Shown here: positions 26,183 to 34,279 of the stretch, in pieces | How positions within the stretch are numbered: the first letter of the stretch is position 1 | How the letters are laid out: each line of letters opens with the position of its first letter | Assembly (NCBI GenBank): GCA_027624625.1 | Contig: JAQBWH010000019.1 | Coordinates: 1 to 36,300, forward strand | From: Verrucomicrobiota bacterium | GTDB lineage: Bacteria > Verrucomicrobiota > Verrucomicrobiia > Chthoniobacterales > JACTMZ01 | DNA length: 36,300 nt | Reading direction: 5' to 3' | Position numbers and translations under genes: made by a program | Notes under the pieces: generated by a model | Seen by the model: the letters and a program-made list of their open reading frames with translations, nothing else | Databases searched by the model: none | Told to the model about the DNA's origin: nothing

Positions 26183-26266
26183 CCCCAAGGCCATGCCGCC
26201 CCAAGCGGCCCGCTTTCTCCGTGCCCTTGACCCCCTCTAGCGGATAGAATTTCTCCCTTTGGTCCC

Positions 26267-27856
26267 ATGTCCTTCCTGCGCAACCTCTGGCCCTGGCTGG
26301 CCGCTGCCTTGAGCGGGGGCCTGCTCACCCTCTGTTTCGCCCCCTTTGATCAATCTTGGCTCGTCTGGATCGCCCTGGCCCCACTTTTGGCGGCCCTTTG
26401 GTTCGGCCCCCTCCATCCGCGCTACCCCTTGCTCCGCAAAGTGGAACTCGGCTACCTGACCGGACTGGTTTACTTCCTCGGCTCCCTCCACTGGATCACC
26501 GTCCTGACCGTTCCCGGTTGGTTCATTCTCTGCCTCTTCCTCGCACTCTATCCTGCCGTCTGGGCCGGGATTGTTTTTGTCATCGCCACCCCGCGCGATA
26601 AGGACCGTGACCCGCTGCGCTCGGTCTGGCTCAGTTCCTGGCACAATCTCGCCACCGCGGGCATCGCGGCGGCCGCTTGGGTCGCGCTGGAAATCTTGCG
26701 CGCTCATATCTTCACCGGCTTTGCCTGGAACTCGCTCGGCATCGCCTTGCACCGCAATATCCCGCTCATCCAACTCTCCTCGCTCACTGGTGTCGGAGGC
26801 CTCTCTTTTCTCGCCGTCCTTTCTTCAGCCATCGCCGTGGCCACCGTACGCCGCCTGATGATCGAAGCCCGTGGCGGGAAAATCCGCGCCCACTTTGACT
26901 TCACCATCACCATCGCCCTCATCGTCGCGGCCTTCGGTTACGGGCTTCACCAAATCGGACGCCCGTCCGAGGTCATACCCCTCCGCGTAGCGGCCGTGCA
27001 ACCCTCCATCCCGCAGAATGAAAAGTGGAACCCTGCCTTCGAACAGCGCATTTATGACACCTTTGAGCGCCAGACCGCCATCGCCGCAGCCCTCCAGCCC
27101 GACCTCCTCCTCTGGCCCGAAGCAGCCACCCCCCGGGGATTCTTCGAGGACCGTGTGGCCCGCGAGTTCGTCAACAAATGGGCCGCCGCCGGCGACCATG
27201 CCCTCCTTTTCGGCACCCTGCGGCTGAGCCACGAAGCTGACTACAACGCCGCCGTCCTGTTGACCGGCCCTGACAACCCGCCGCAGTTTTATCCCAAGTC
27301 TCACCTCGTCATGTTCGGCGAATACATTCCTTTCCGTTACAGCTTCCCGCTCTTTGCCATCATTGTCGGCGACATGGTGCCGGATGACTTCGATGCGGGG
27401 GACGGCCCGGTCCTATTTGATCTGCCCCATCCGCCCCTCGCTCTGGCTCCACTGGTTTGCTTCGAGGACACCCTCGGCTACCTGGCCCGAAGCGCCTCCA
27501 ACCTCGGGGCGCAGCTCTTCGTCACCGTAACCAACACCGGATGGTTCAAGCGCAGTGCAGCGGGACACCAGCACCTCGCCCACGCTGTCTTCCGCTGCGC
27601 GGAAAACCGCCGTCCCATGGTCCGCAGTGCCAACAACGGTGTCACCTGCTTCGTCGACCACCTCGGCCGCGTCCGGCACAGCTTCGCCGATGCGGACGGC
27701 GACATCTTCGGCGAGGGTGTTCTCTTCGCCGAGGTGGAGGTGCCGGTCAATCCCCCGACCACCTTTTACATGAAATATGGGGAAGCCTTTTCCTCGGCCT
27801 GCCTTGTCGCCACCTTCGCCCTCCTCGGCCTCGCCGCGGTGCGGAGAAAGCGGTAG
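26267..27856 (+). CDS. lnt: Apolipoprotein N-acyltransferase
   Basis: 529 residues, inner-membrane enzyme adding the third acyl chain to lipoproteins. The N-terminal ~235 residues are membrane helices (LAAALSGGLLTLCFAPF, ending near FGYGLHQIG). The C-terminal nitrilase-like domain (~245-490) carries the triad E285 (LLLWPEAATPRG), K344 (FYPKSHLVMFGEYIP) and C398 (LVCFEDTLG). The TVTNTGWFKRSAAGHQHL block is typical. One membrane helix ends the protein before RRKR. A TAGAAT -10-like box at 26245-26250 lies 16 nt before the ATG. It stands 84 bp after the helical-repeat gene. It fits the lipoprotein encoded at 10151. Confidence 0.95.
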   Translation: MSFLRNLWPWLAAALSGGLLTLCFAPFDQSWLVWIALAPLLAALWFGPLHPRYPLLRKVELGYLTGLVYFLGSLHWITVLTVPGWFILCLFLALYPAVWAGIVFVIATPRDKDRDPLRSVWLSSWHNLATAGIAAAAWVALEILRAHIFTGFAWNSLGIALHRNIPLIQLSSLTGVGGLSFLAVLSSAIAVATVRRLMIEARGGKIRAHFDFTITIALIVAAFGYGLHQIGRPSEVIPLRVAAVQPSIPQNEKWNPAFEQRIYDTFERQTAIAAALQPDLLLWPEAATPRGFFEDRVAREFVNKWAAAGDHALLFGTLRLSHEADYNAAVLLTGPDNPPQFYPKSHLVMFGEYIPFRYSFPLFAIIVGDMVPDDFDAGDGPVLFDLPHPPLALAPLVCFEDTLGYLARSASNLGAQLFVTVTNTGWFKRSAAGHQHLAHAVFRCAENRRPMVRSANNGVTCFVDHLGRVRHSFADADGDIFGEGVLFAEVEVPVNPPTTFYMKYGEAFSSACLVATFALLGLAAVRRKR

Positions 27857-27893
27857 AATATCGCATGGGCGCGGCGGGTCCTGTCGTGTTCAC

Positions 27894-27958
27894 GAAGGTA
27901 GGGCGGGGCCTCTCCTGGGTAGGGCGCGGCGTCCCCGACGCGCCGGAAACCTACCTTC
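27894..27958. repeat. Palindromic intergenic repeat (REP-like)
   Basis: GAAGGTAGG (27894-27902) and CCTACCTTC (27950-27958) are perfect 9-bp inverted arms. Inside them is a second palindrome, GCGTCCCCGACGC, and GGGTAGGGCG appears next to GGTAGGGCGG as a partial direct repeat. The 65-bp unit lies between lnt and the AlgH-family gene, outside any coding region. It has the form of a mobile palindromic repeat family; a single window cannot show further copies. Confidence 0.6.
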
Positions 27959-28043
27959 ACCGTTGACGATCAGCGGCCGCAGGCCGAGACCACTGTTGCC
28001 CCGCAGTTGCGCCGGCCCGAAGCGCGTATTAGATTCGTCTCCG

Positions 28044-28601
28044 ATGAAAGGCCGACCAACAGCAGGGGATCTGTCGGGTTCATTGCTCGTTGCCCACCCC
28101 ATGATGGCCGACCCGAATTTTCGGCGGACCATCCTTTACCTTTCCCACCACAGCGCGGATGAGGGCGCCCTCGGCTTCATTCTCAACCGGCCGCTCGGGC
28201 AAAACGCCGCCGACTTGGACATCGGCGACACCCTGGAGCAAATCCCCCACGTGCCGATCTACGAAGGTGGACCGGTCCATCGCAACCAGGTCATCGTCGC
28301 GACCCTCGAGTGGGATTCGGCCGCCCAAGCCTGCAAATTTCAACCCATGGAGCGACCGGAAGGCGAATTGGACTTGCCCGCCGGCCATGATGAAAAACTC
28401 CGCGTCTTTCTCGGCTATGCCGGGTGGTCGAAGAACCAACTCGAGCAGGAAATCGCGATCAACTCGTGGCTCGTGGTCAAGCCGCACCCGGAATTGCTTG
28501 GCGCCGATGCCGACGACAGCACCTGGCACCGCATCATGTGCGGGTTGGGCCCGATGTATCGCGTGCTGGCCGACTCCCCGAACGACGCCTCGAAAAATTG
28601 A
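28044..28601 (+). CDS. UPF0301/YqgE-AlgH family protein
   Basis: 185 residues, cytoplasmic. Family blocks: GSLLVAHPMMADPNFRRTI, HHSADEGALGFILNRPLGQ, YEGGPVHRNQV and RVFLGYAGWSKNQLEQEI. The molecular function of the family is not established; AlgH was named for an effect on alginate regulation in Pseudomonas. The longer open frame from 27777 crosses lnt and the palindromic repeat and is not used. TTGCGC (28007-28012) with TTAGAT (28029-28034) is a weak candidate promoter. The stop overlaps a TTG that can start the next gene. Confidence 0.92.
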   Translation: MKGRPTAGDLSGSLLVAHPMMADPNFRRTILYLSHHSADEGALGFILNRPLGQNAADLDIGDTLEQIPHVPIYEGGPVHRNQVIVATLEWDSAAQACKFQPMERPEGELDLPAGHDEKLRVFLGYAGWSKNQLEQEIAINSWLVVKPHPELLGADADDSTWHRIMCGLGPMYRVLADSPNDASKN

Positions 28602-28921
28602 CCGGCGCGCCGCGCGCCGTCTCCGCCCTCTTCAATCCCACTGAACACGGAGCCGAGTCTTCGAGACGGGCCTTAGCCAAATCACTGAAAACTGAACACC
28701 TCTTCTCCCCCTCCCCCCGGGCCGTCGGACAAGCCCTCCGCGCCAACCCTTTGTCTCCGCAAGTCCCCTGCCACCGCGTCATCGCGTCCGATTTGACCCT
28801 CGGCGGCTTCCAAGGCCATACCTCGGGCCAAGCGCTGGCCGAGAAACTCCGCCTCCTCGCCACCGAGGGCATCATCTTCGAAAACGGTCGTCTCTCCGAC
28901 CCCCGGCGCGCCCTCCGCTAA
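28598..28921 (+). CDS. O6-alkylguanine-DNA alkyltransferase-like protein with altered N-terminal half
   Basis: 107 residues from a TTG that overlaps the preceding stop (TTGA). The C-terminal ~60 residues match the DNA-binding/active-site domain of MGMT/Ogt and alkyltransferase-like proteins: SPRAVGQALRANPLSPQ, then VPCHRVIASDLTLGGFQG with acceptor Cys58. Upstream, where the family has a PxGxVxTYxxLA segment, the sequence is NPTEHGAESSRRALAKSL followed by KTEHLF. The two TEH-encoding stretches are copies of an ACTGAA[A/C] heptamer repeat, so the helix-turn-helix half appears disrupted though the frame stays open. The tyrosine of the usual motif is absent. Could be a pseudogene. A shorter start inside is possible. 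Confidence 0.6.
   Translation: MTGAPRAVSALFNPTEHGAESSRRALAKSLKTEHLFSPSPRAVGQALRANPLSPQVPCHRVIASDLTLGGFQGHTSGQALAEKLRLLATEGIIFENGRLSDPRRALR
28639..28699 (+). repeat. ACTGAA[A/C] heptamer repeats inside the alkyltransferase-like gene
   Basis: CACTGAACAC at 28639-28648 and CACTGAAAACTGAACAC at 28683-28699 (two tandem heptamers). The 17-bp unit recurs exactly at 29031-29047. Confidence 0.65.
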
Positions 28922-29024
28922 CCTCCCCAATTTTGTCGCGGCGGACAGCCGAGCCCCAGCGAGACAGGCGTGGCCAACTGACATGACCGCCGATAACATC
29001 CGGTTTCATTCAAACTCTGCCCCT

Positions 29025-29047
29025 ACTGAACACTGAAAACTGAACAC
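29025..29047 (+). repeat. Triple heptamer repeat upstream of ade
   Basis: Three tandem copies, ACTGAAC-ACTGAAA-ACTGAAC, immediately before AC and the ade leader. The ade start codon is 9 nt downstream. The last 17 bp are identical to 28683-28699, 348 bp away. Confidence 0.7.
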
Positions 29048-29056
29048 TTCCCTTCC

Positions 29057-30718
29057 ATGCACCTCCGTGGCCAAATCATCGATATCCCCAACCAACGCAT
29101 TTTCCCCGGAGTAATCGAAATCGCCGACGGCAAAATTGTCGCTCTCCGCGAAGACCAATCGGTCACCGATCCCGGCTATCTCTGCCCGGGCTTCATCGAT
29201 GCCCACGTGCACATCGAAAGTTCCATGCTCACCCCGCCGGAATTCGCCCGCATCGCCGTCATCCACGGCACGGTCGGCACGGTCTCCGACCCCCACGAAA
29301 TCGCCAACGTCCTCGGCATCGAAGGAGTGCGCTACATGCAGAAGTTGGCCGCCCAAACCCCCTGCAAAATCCACTTCGGCATCCCCTCCTGCGTCCCCGC
29401 GACCAACTTCGAAACCGCCGGCGCCACCCTCGGACCCGAGGCCATCGAGGAACTCTGCCGCGACGAATCACTGCTCTACCTCTCGGAAATGATGAATTTC
29501 CCCGGGGTCATCCACCGCGACCCCGAGGTCATGAAAAAAATCGAGATCGCCAAGCAATACGGCAAACGGATCGACGGACACGCCCCCGGCCTCCGCGGCG
29601 AAGACCTCAAGAAATATGTCTCCGCCGGAATCGAGACGGACCACGAATGCTTTCAGATCGACGAGGCGCGGGAAAAGCTCGCCCTCGGGCAAAAAATCCT
29701 CATCCGCGAAGGCTCCGCGGCGAAAAATTTCGAGGAACTCTGGCCCTTGCTCCATGAAGCGCCGGAGTCCTGCATGCTCTGCAGCGACGACAAACATCCC
29801 GACGACCTCATGGTGGGCCACATCAACCGGCTTTGCGCTCGAGCTGTGGCCCACGGCGTCCCGCTCTTCAACGTTCTCCGCGCCGCGTGCGTGAATCCGG
29901 TCGAGCACTATGGACTCCGCTGCGGACTCCTCCGCCCCGGCGACCCGGCCGATCTCATCCGCCTCCACGACCTCATCAGTTTCGAGGTGATGGAAACTTG
30001 GATCGACGGACAACTTGTGGCCCGCGGGGGCCAATCGCTCCTTCCGAGATCAAAGTCCCCCCGGGTCAACCACTTCCAAGCCACGGCAAAGGTTGCCTCC
30101 GACTTTGCTCTCCCCGCTCCGGCCGCGGCATCGGACCCCGCGTCCTCTTCACCACTCCGGATCCGCGTCATCGAAGCCCTCGACGGACAAATTATCACCG
30201 GCGCCGGCGAGGCCGAAGCCCTCCTCCGTGACGGGCAAATCGTGGCCAACCCCGGGCAAGACATCCTGAAAATTGTCGTGGTCAACCGCTACAAAGACGC
30301 TCCGCCCGCCGTGGCCTTGGTCCGCGGCGTCGGGCTCAAGTCCGGCGCTATCGCCTCCAGCGTGGCCCACGACTGCCACAACATCGTCGCCATCGGCACC
30401 TCCGATGAGGACCTGGCCCGGGTGATCAACCTCTTGATCGAAAACGAGGGGGGTATTGCCATCGTCGGAGACGGTGGCCTCAAGGATGTGCTTCCTCTCC
30501 CCGTGGCCGGTCTGATGAGTGACGGCTACGCCGAAGATGCGGCGACCGCCTACGCCCGCCTGAGCCAAGCAGCCCAGGCCCTTGGCAGCCCTCTCCATGC
30601 CCCCTACATGACCCTCAGCTTCCTCGCCCTCCTCGTCATCCCGGCCCTGAAGCTCAGCGACTTAGGTCTCTTCGACGGCTATAAGTTCGCCTTCGTTCCG
30701 GTCTCGGTCAGAGCGTAG
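29057..30718 (+). CDS. ade: Adenine deaminase
   Basis: 553 residues, cytoplasmic amidohydrolase converting adenine to hypoxanthine in purine salvage. Metal-ligand motif CPGFIDAHVHIESSM (~43-57), then GTVGTVSDPHEIANVLG, and SEMMNFPGVIHRDPEV, GKRIDGHAPGLRGEDLK, ETDHECFQ and LCSDDKHPDDLM carry the remaining active-site residues. The C-terminal adenine-deaminase-specific domain contains RGVGLKSGAIASSVAHDCHN and GGIAIVGDGG. Length matches the family. A nearby heptamer repeat sits in the leader where a promoter or ribosome-binding site would be expected. Confidence 0.95.
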   Translation: MHLRGQIIDIPNQRIFPGVIEIADGKIVALREDQSVTDPGYLCPGFIDAHVHIESSMLTPPEFARIAVIHGTVGTVSDPHEIANVLGIEGVRYMQKLAAQTPCKIHFGIPSCVPATNFETAGATLGPEAIEELCRDESLLYLSEMMNFPGVIHRDPEVMKKIEIAKQYGKRIDGHAPGLRGEDLKKYVSAGIETDHECFQIDEAREKLALGQKILIREGSAAKNFEELWPLLHEAPESCMLCSDDKHPDDLMVGHINRLCARAVAHGVPLFNVLRAACVNPVEHYGLRCGLLRPGDPADLIRLHDLISFEVMETWIDGQLVARGGQSLLPRSKSPRVNHFQATAKVASDFALPAPAAASDPASSSPLRIRVIEALDGQIITGAGEAEALLRDGQIVANPGQDILKIVVVNRYKDAPPAVALVRGVGLKSGAIASSVAHDCHNIVAIGTSDEDLARVINLLIENEGGIAIVGDGGLKDVLPLPVAGLMSDGYAEDAATAYARLSQAAQALGSPLHAPYMTLSFLALLVIPALKLSDLGLFDGYKFAFVPVSVRA

Positions 30719-30729
30719 CCAGAAAGCAA

Positions 30730-30753
30730 AAAGGGCGCCCCAAGGCGCCCTTT
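30730..30753 (-). terminator. Strong terminator hairpin between ade and the PEP-CTERM gene
   Basis: AAAGGGCGCC (30730-30739), loop CCAA, GGCGCCCTTT (30744-30753): a perfect 10-bp GC-rich stem. On the minus strand it is followed by TTTTTGCTTT, so it fits the PEP-CTERM gene best, but it also lies just after ade and may act in both directions. Confidence 0.8.
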
Positions 30754-30775
30754 CGCGAGTATGAACAATTAAGAT

Positions 30776-31369
30776 TTAAGCGCGGCGACGACGCACGGTG
30801 TATCCTGCGAGAGCCAAACCTGCGAGGCCCAAAAGCGCGTAGGTCGAGGGCTCGGGAATGGTGGCAACAGCTTCAACCCGAACGCCGGCCGAGCCACTGC
30901 CGCCCCAAGTGAGTTGTGATCCGCCAACGCTGGCCAGAACTGCCGGTGAGAATGTTCCCGGGGTGAGAGCAAAGGGCAGGTAATTAGCCCCTTCGACCGT
31001 ACCGATGGGAATTGAAGTCCCTTCATACTGAATGTTCAGCGAGAAATCGTCGTTGTAGATGTTGAGAACCATAGGAGACAAAGGATTGGCTCCCGTGAAA
31101 ACGACTTTTAAGTAGATGGTGCTGCCCAAATCTGAGTAGCTGCTCCAGTCAAGAGGAGCACTGTTATAGGTTCCGCCCAGAGTGTCGCCTAGGGCCACGG
31201 AGGGACTAAAGGTGAGTCCAAGTGCGCCTTGCGTGTATACGGCCGTGGTCGAGCCGGAATCAACGGTGTATGATCCTGATCCAAAGTCAGCTAGATCAAT
31301 ATAGGCCTGAGCCTGGGCTAGGCTAAGGGTGAGCATAAGGGCGAGGATGCCTGATGTGAGAGTCTTCAT
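30776..31369 (-). CDS. PEP-CTERM sorting-domain protein
   Basis: 197 residues. A signal peptide (MKTLTSGILALMLTLSLAQA) opens the protein, and the mature part is a Ser/Thr/Gly/Asn-rich beta protein. The C-terminus is a textbook PEP-CTERM tripartite signal: IPEPSTYALLGLAGLALAG, then YTVRRRRA. Such proteins are cut by an exosortase and delivered to the cell surface or an exopolysaccharide matrix; no exosortase is in this window. The ATG is preceded by an A-rich stretch (AAATAAAAA), with no Shine-Dalgarno. It may be co-transcribed with the gene upstream (64-bp gap). The locus is visibly less GC-rich than its surroundings. Confidence 0.9.
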   Translation of the reverse strand: MKTLTSGILALMLTLSLAQAQAYIDLADFGSGSYTVDSGSTTAVYTQGALGLTFSPSVALGDTLGGTYNSAPLDWSSYSDLGSTIYLKVVFTGANPLSPMVLNIYNDDFSLNIQYEGTSIPIGTVEGANYLPFALTPGTFSPAVLASVGGSQLTWGGSGSAGVRVEAVATIPEPSTYALLGLAGLALAGYTVRRRRA

Positions 31370-31433
31370 TTTTTTATTTAGATGGTGGGTTTGGTGTTTG
31401 TGTTTAGCTTAACGAGAATTAGTTTGTCTCTTA

Positions 31434-32507
31434 TTAGAGATTGTAAGGAACTTGTTGGGTTAGCGTGCTGTAGCCAGACGCCGATCCTTTGCGGACGATT
31501 TGGGTGGAGGTTCCGATGGCTAGAACGGTGTTGTCCGCATTAGGACTACCCAGAGCAACCTTTTTCCAGTTGGCACCATTGTAAAAGTAGGTTGAGGGAA
31601 CGCCATTAGCCGTGAGGATGACTGTATCGGCCGTTGTTGCGCTAGAACCCGAGGTGACAACGCTCGATAATCCTGACGTCCCCAGTGTGGTGTCCACGGG
31701 CCAGTATTGGGACACAATCGTTGTCCCGGAATTTTTGACCGCAACCTCGCGTTGCTGTGTCGGAACGTCACCGGTGACGACAAAGGTCAGGGCGCTATTT
31801 GGCAGGCGGGCATACTGGATGCCGAAATAAGGGAGTAAAGTGACGTTGGAAGCGTCAGGTGATCCGAGAGCTACCTTCACCCATCTGTCAGAGGTTGTGT
31901 TGTAGTAGTAAGTGGCAGGCACGCCATTGGTAACAGCGACAATCGTATCTGCTGACGCGGCGGAAGTGCCGCCTTGGACGCCACTCGAGGTCGGTGAGCC
32001 AAAAAACGAGCTGAGGGTGTCGGCGGCAAAGAGTTTGTAGGTGTCCGTGCCAGCAACGATACCCAGATTGCTCAGGTTGACCTGCGCTGCGTCGATTGAG
32101 CTCACCGTAACCGTAGTGTCGGTGTTGGCAGTTCCGGCGATGGCGCCTCCGGTGCCGGCAGAAGAGGAGACAAGGAAAAGACGACCTTCCGCTGCGCCGC
32201 TGGTGATTTGAATCAAAAAGGGCGTGGCCGGTTGGGAGAGCGCACCGGCGGTCCATCCGGCATTGCTGTTGGAAATTGTATTGGCCGTCACTCCGGTGAT
32301 GATGCCGGCGACTTGTCCGGTGATCTCTTCGGTTTCCATGAGGGGGACCGAGAAAAGCGTGTTTTTCTTGGCCGACCCAGTGCCGGCGGTGATGCCAACG
32401 GTGACAAAGCCGACCGGAGCCGTCGTTGCGGTTGTTTGGCCGTTCGCGCCGGTCAGCAAAACAGACGAGGCGAAAGCAGCCGCGAGGGAGAAACGAGTAA
32501 TGTTCAT
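31434..32507 (-). CDS. Exported TIGR02597-type protein
   Basis: 357 residues. A signal peptide (MNITRFSLAAAFASSVLLTG) precedes TAPVGFVTVGITAG, the opening I associate with the TIGR02597 family of exported verrucomicrobial proteins. The mature chain is rich in Thr/Ser/Ala/Gly with two related units: TNGVPATYYYNTTSDRWVKV with ALGSPDASN, and ANGVPSTYFYNGANWKKV with ALGSPNADN, an internal duplication ~110 residues apart. Function unknown; likely surface or periplasmic. It has its own TTGACA promoter. Family name is from recognition, not a search. Confidence 0.75.
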   Translation of the reverse strand: MNITRFSLAAAFASSVLLTGANGQTTATTAPVGFVTVGITAGTGSAKKNTLFSVPLMETEEITGQVAGIITGVTANTISNSNAGWTAGALSQPATPFLIQITSGAAEGRLFLVSSSAGTGGAIAGTANTDTTVTVSSIDAAQVNLSNLGIVAGTDTYKLFAADTLSSFFGSPTSSGVQGGTSAASADTIVAVTNGVPATYYYNTTSDRWVKVALGSPDASNVTLLPYFGIQYARLPNSALTFVVTGDVPTQQREVAVKNSGTTIVSQYWPVDTTLGTSGLSSVVTSGSSATTADTVILTANGVPSTYFYNGANWKKVALGSPNADNTVLAIGTSTQIVRKGSASGYSTLTQQVPYNL

Positions 32508-32516
32508 ACAAGGGAA

Positions 32517-32544
32517 AAGATAATGAGCACTGGATGGTTGTCAA
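32517..32544 (-). promoter_or_regulatory. Sigma70-like promoter at the TIGR02597-type gene
   Basis: On the minus strand, perfect TTGACA (32544-32539), 16-bp spacer, TATCTT (32522-32517, four of six consensus). Nine bases then separate the -10 box from the ATG at 32507, so the predicted 5' leader is only 2-3 nt. Third case of this layout in the window. Confidence 0.5.
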
Positions 32545-32658
32545 AGAGTTTTTGGCGGTTGTCGCGAAATTGTCACATTTGCTTATCATGTTGATGGTAA
32601 GCAGGTTAGCATAAGGATGAGACCCCGGCCTCTTTTTTTTTGAAAAAAATCGCCCTTT

Positions 32659-33726
32659 TTAAGGACTCGAAATACTTATTGTGCCGCGGGGCAGGACCGA
32701 AGAACCCAAGTCTCGGCGCAGCGCTCGGTCTGCCGCCGCATCCTCCCCAAACTTCAGGGCGGGGTCAGGCAATAAAACGATCGTTTGAAGGCTCGGGGCC
32801 AGCGCGATCATGGCCTTGAGTTCCTCCGGCGCGTCGGTTCCCCTGCGCACGGCCTCGCGCCAGCGGAGGGCAACCGCGGACTGGGCGTCCGGGGCAGACA
32901 CTTCAACGGCCTCCCCGGCCTCCGAAGCCTCGGCGGCGGCCAGTTGCATTTTAACCCGCAGCAAGGCGGAACTTTTCCACGGGGACTGGCGCCGCAAGGC
33001 CGAGAGCAAATAAGCGTGCGCGGCGGAACCTTCCCCAAGTTGACGGCTCAATTCGCCGTGGAAGAAGTGAACGGAAGCTTCGGAGGGGCGGCTTTCCGCC
33101 GCCTCGAGCAGAAGTTGTCTGGCCTGCGGACCGGCCTGCGCCACGCCCAACTCGCCGCGTCGCAGCCACACCCCCAACGCAGCCAGCAATTTGGCCGGGG
33201 CCTCGCTGTCCCCGCGCTGCGAGGCGTTGGCGGAAGCGCGGGACAGGGCGTCGGTGTCCCTTTGTTGCAGGGCGATTTCGCCGGCCAGCAATTCGAGCCC
33301 GGGCAATTGCGGATCGGCCTGTTGAGCCACGGCCAGCCGGGCCATCGCGTCGTCCATCCGTTCCTCGTACCGCGCCCTCACGGCCTCATCGAGCGACCGC
33401 AAGGCGGAGGCCCGCTGCTCTTCGGTCGCCGGCGGAATGTCCGAGGCCGCAGCCAACCGCCTGAGTTGCAGCCGGTGCCAGAAGAAGCTTGCCACGAAGG
33501 ACGAAAGAATAATCAAGGCGGAGACGGTGCAGAAAATTATCCGCCGTTTTCTCCGGCGCAGGAGCGCCTCGGGGGAAAGGCGTCGTTTTTTCCGCCGCGG
33601 GCGCCTCCGGCCGGACGAAGGGCGCTTTCTCCGGCGCGAACGCGACCGGCTGGGCTGTGGGTTGGCCGGGCCGGGGATCGGAGTTTCCATGGCTGCAAAA
33701 ACGCCTAGCGTGGGATCCTCCATCAT
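32659..33726 (-). CDS. Membrane-anchored TPR-like protein with very basic N-terminus
   Basis: 355 residues. Residues ~25-62 are extremely Arg/Lys-rich (SRSRSRRRKRPSSGRRRPRR, then KKRRLS...RRRKRR), followed by one membrane helix (~63-82, IIFCTVSALIILSSFVASFF). The C-terminal ~250 residues are helical with TPR-like spacing (ARYEERMDDAMARLAVAQQA; RDTDALSRASANASQRGDS; SEASVHFFHGELSRQLGEGS) and would be outside the cytoplasm, leaving the basic tail inside. The start may be 33726 or the ATG one codon later; METPIPG at 33690 is a further option. No function assigned. Confidence 0.72.
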   Translation of the reverse strand: MMEDPTLGVFAAMETPIPGPANPQPSRSRSRRRKRPSSGRRRPRRKKRRLSPEALLRRRKRRIIFCTVSALIILSSFVASFFWHRLQLRRLAAASDIPPATEEQRASALRSLDEAVRARYEERMDDAMARLAVAQQADPQLPGLELLAGEIALQQRDTDALSRASANASQRGDSEAPAKLLAALGVWLRRGELGVAQAGPQARQLLLEAAESRPSEASVHFFHGELSRQLGEGSAAHAYLLSALRRQSPWKSSALLRVKMQLAAAEASEAGEAVEVSAPDAQSAVALRWREAVRRGTDAPEELKAMIALAPSLQTIVLLPDPALKFGEDAAADRALRRDLGSSVLPRGTISISSP

Positions 33727-33855
33727 TTAGTCAAGCGCGGCCTCAACCTCAGGCCCGCCGTGTTTTGGACCCGCCGGAGCATTCCGTCGGCCTGCACCGC
33801 CGCTTTTCTTCGTTCCCAAGAGCCGCGCTTTGCGCTTCGCTCGATGTTCTGGCTT

Positions 33856-34263
33856 ATGCTCTCTGCACAGCAATCGATCATCATCCGCTTCGAGGACGCC
33901 GATCCCGCCGGCGTCGTTTTTTATCCGCGCGCCATCGCCTTGGCCCACGCTGCGGTGGAGGATCTGCTGCGGCGCAGCGCGCTTGGTTGGGACGCATGGT
34001 TTACCTCGCCTCATTACGCGGCGCCCTTGCGCCGGGCCGAGGCGGATTTTTTCCTCCCGATGAAACCCGGCCAGTCCTTTGAAGTCTGCGCCAGCGTGGA
34101 GAAAACGGGTACCTCATCGATTACCTTTCTGGTGGAATTCCTCGAGGCCGCCGGAAACACCGCAGCACGCATCCGCACGGTCCATGTCCTGATCGACAAG
34201 GCGACCGGACAGCCCCTGCCCCTCACGGCGGAAATTCGCACCGCGCTCGGCACCGGCGCCTGA
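33856..34263 (+). CDS. menI: Hot-dog thioesterase, probable 1,4-dihydroxy-2-naphthoyl-CoA hydrolase
   Basis: 135 residues from the ATG at 33856 (MLSAQQSIIIRFEDADPAGV). The FEDADPAGVVFYP block holds the catalytic Asp of the 4HBT/YbgC-type hot-dog fold. The family hydrolyses acyl-CoA thioesters; the MenE-type ligase convergent with it supports the DHNA-CoA hydrolase step of menaquinone synthesis. That assignment is by context and could be a general acyl-CoA thioesterase instead. The frame is open to 33760, but the upstream part shows no family similarity. Confidence 0.65.
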   Translation: MLSAQQSIIIRFEDADPAGVVFYPRAIALAHAAVEDLLRRSALGWDAWFTSPHYAAPLRRAEADFFLPMKPGQSFEVCASVEKTGTSSITFLVEFLEAAGNTAARIRTVHVLIDKATGQPLPLTAEIRTALGTGA

Positions 34264-34279
34264 GCGGCGGCCCGGACGA

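Noticed and set aside
26227..26250. TTGACC with TAGAAT as a promoter of lnt
   Set aside because: The two boxes are separated by only 12 bp, too short for a normal sigma70 promoter; only the -10-like box is mentioned.
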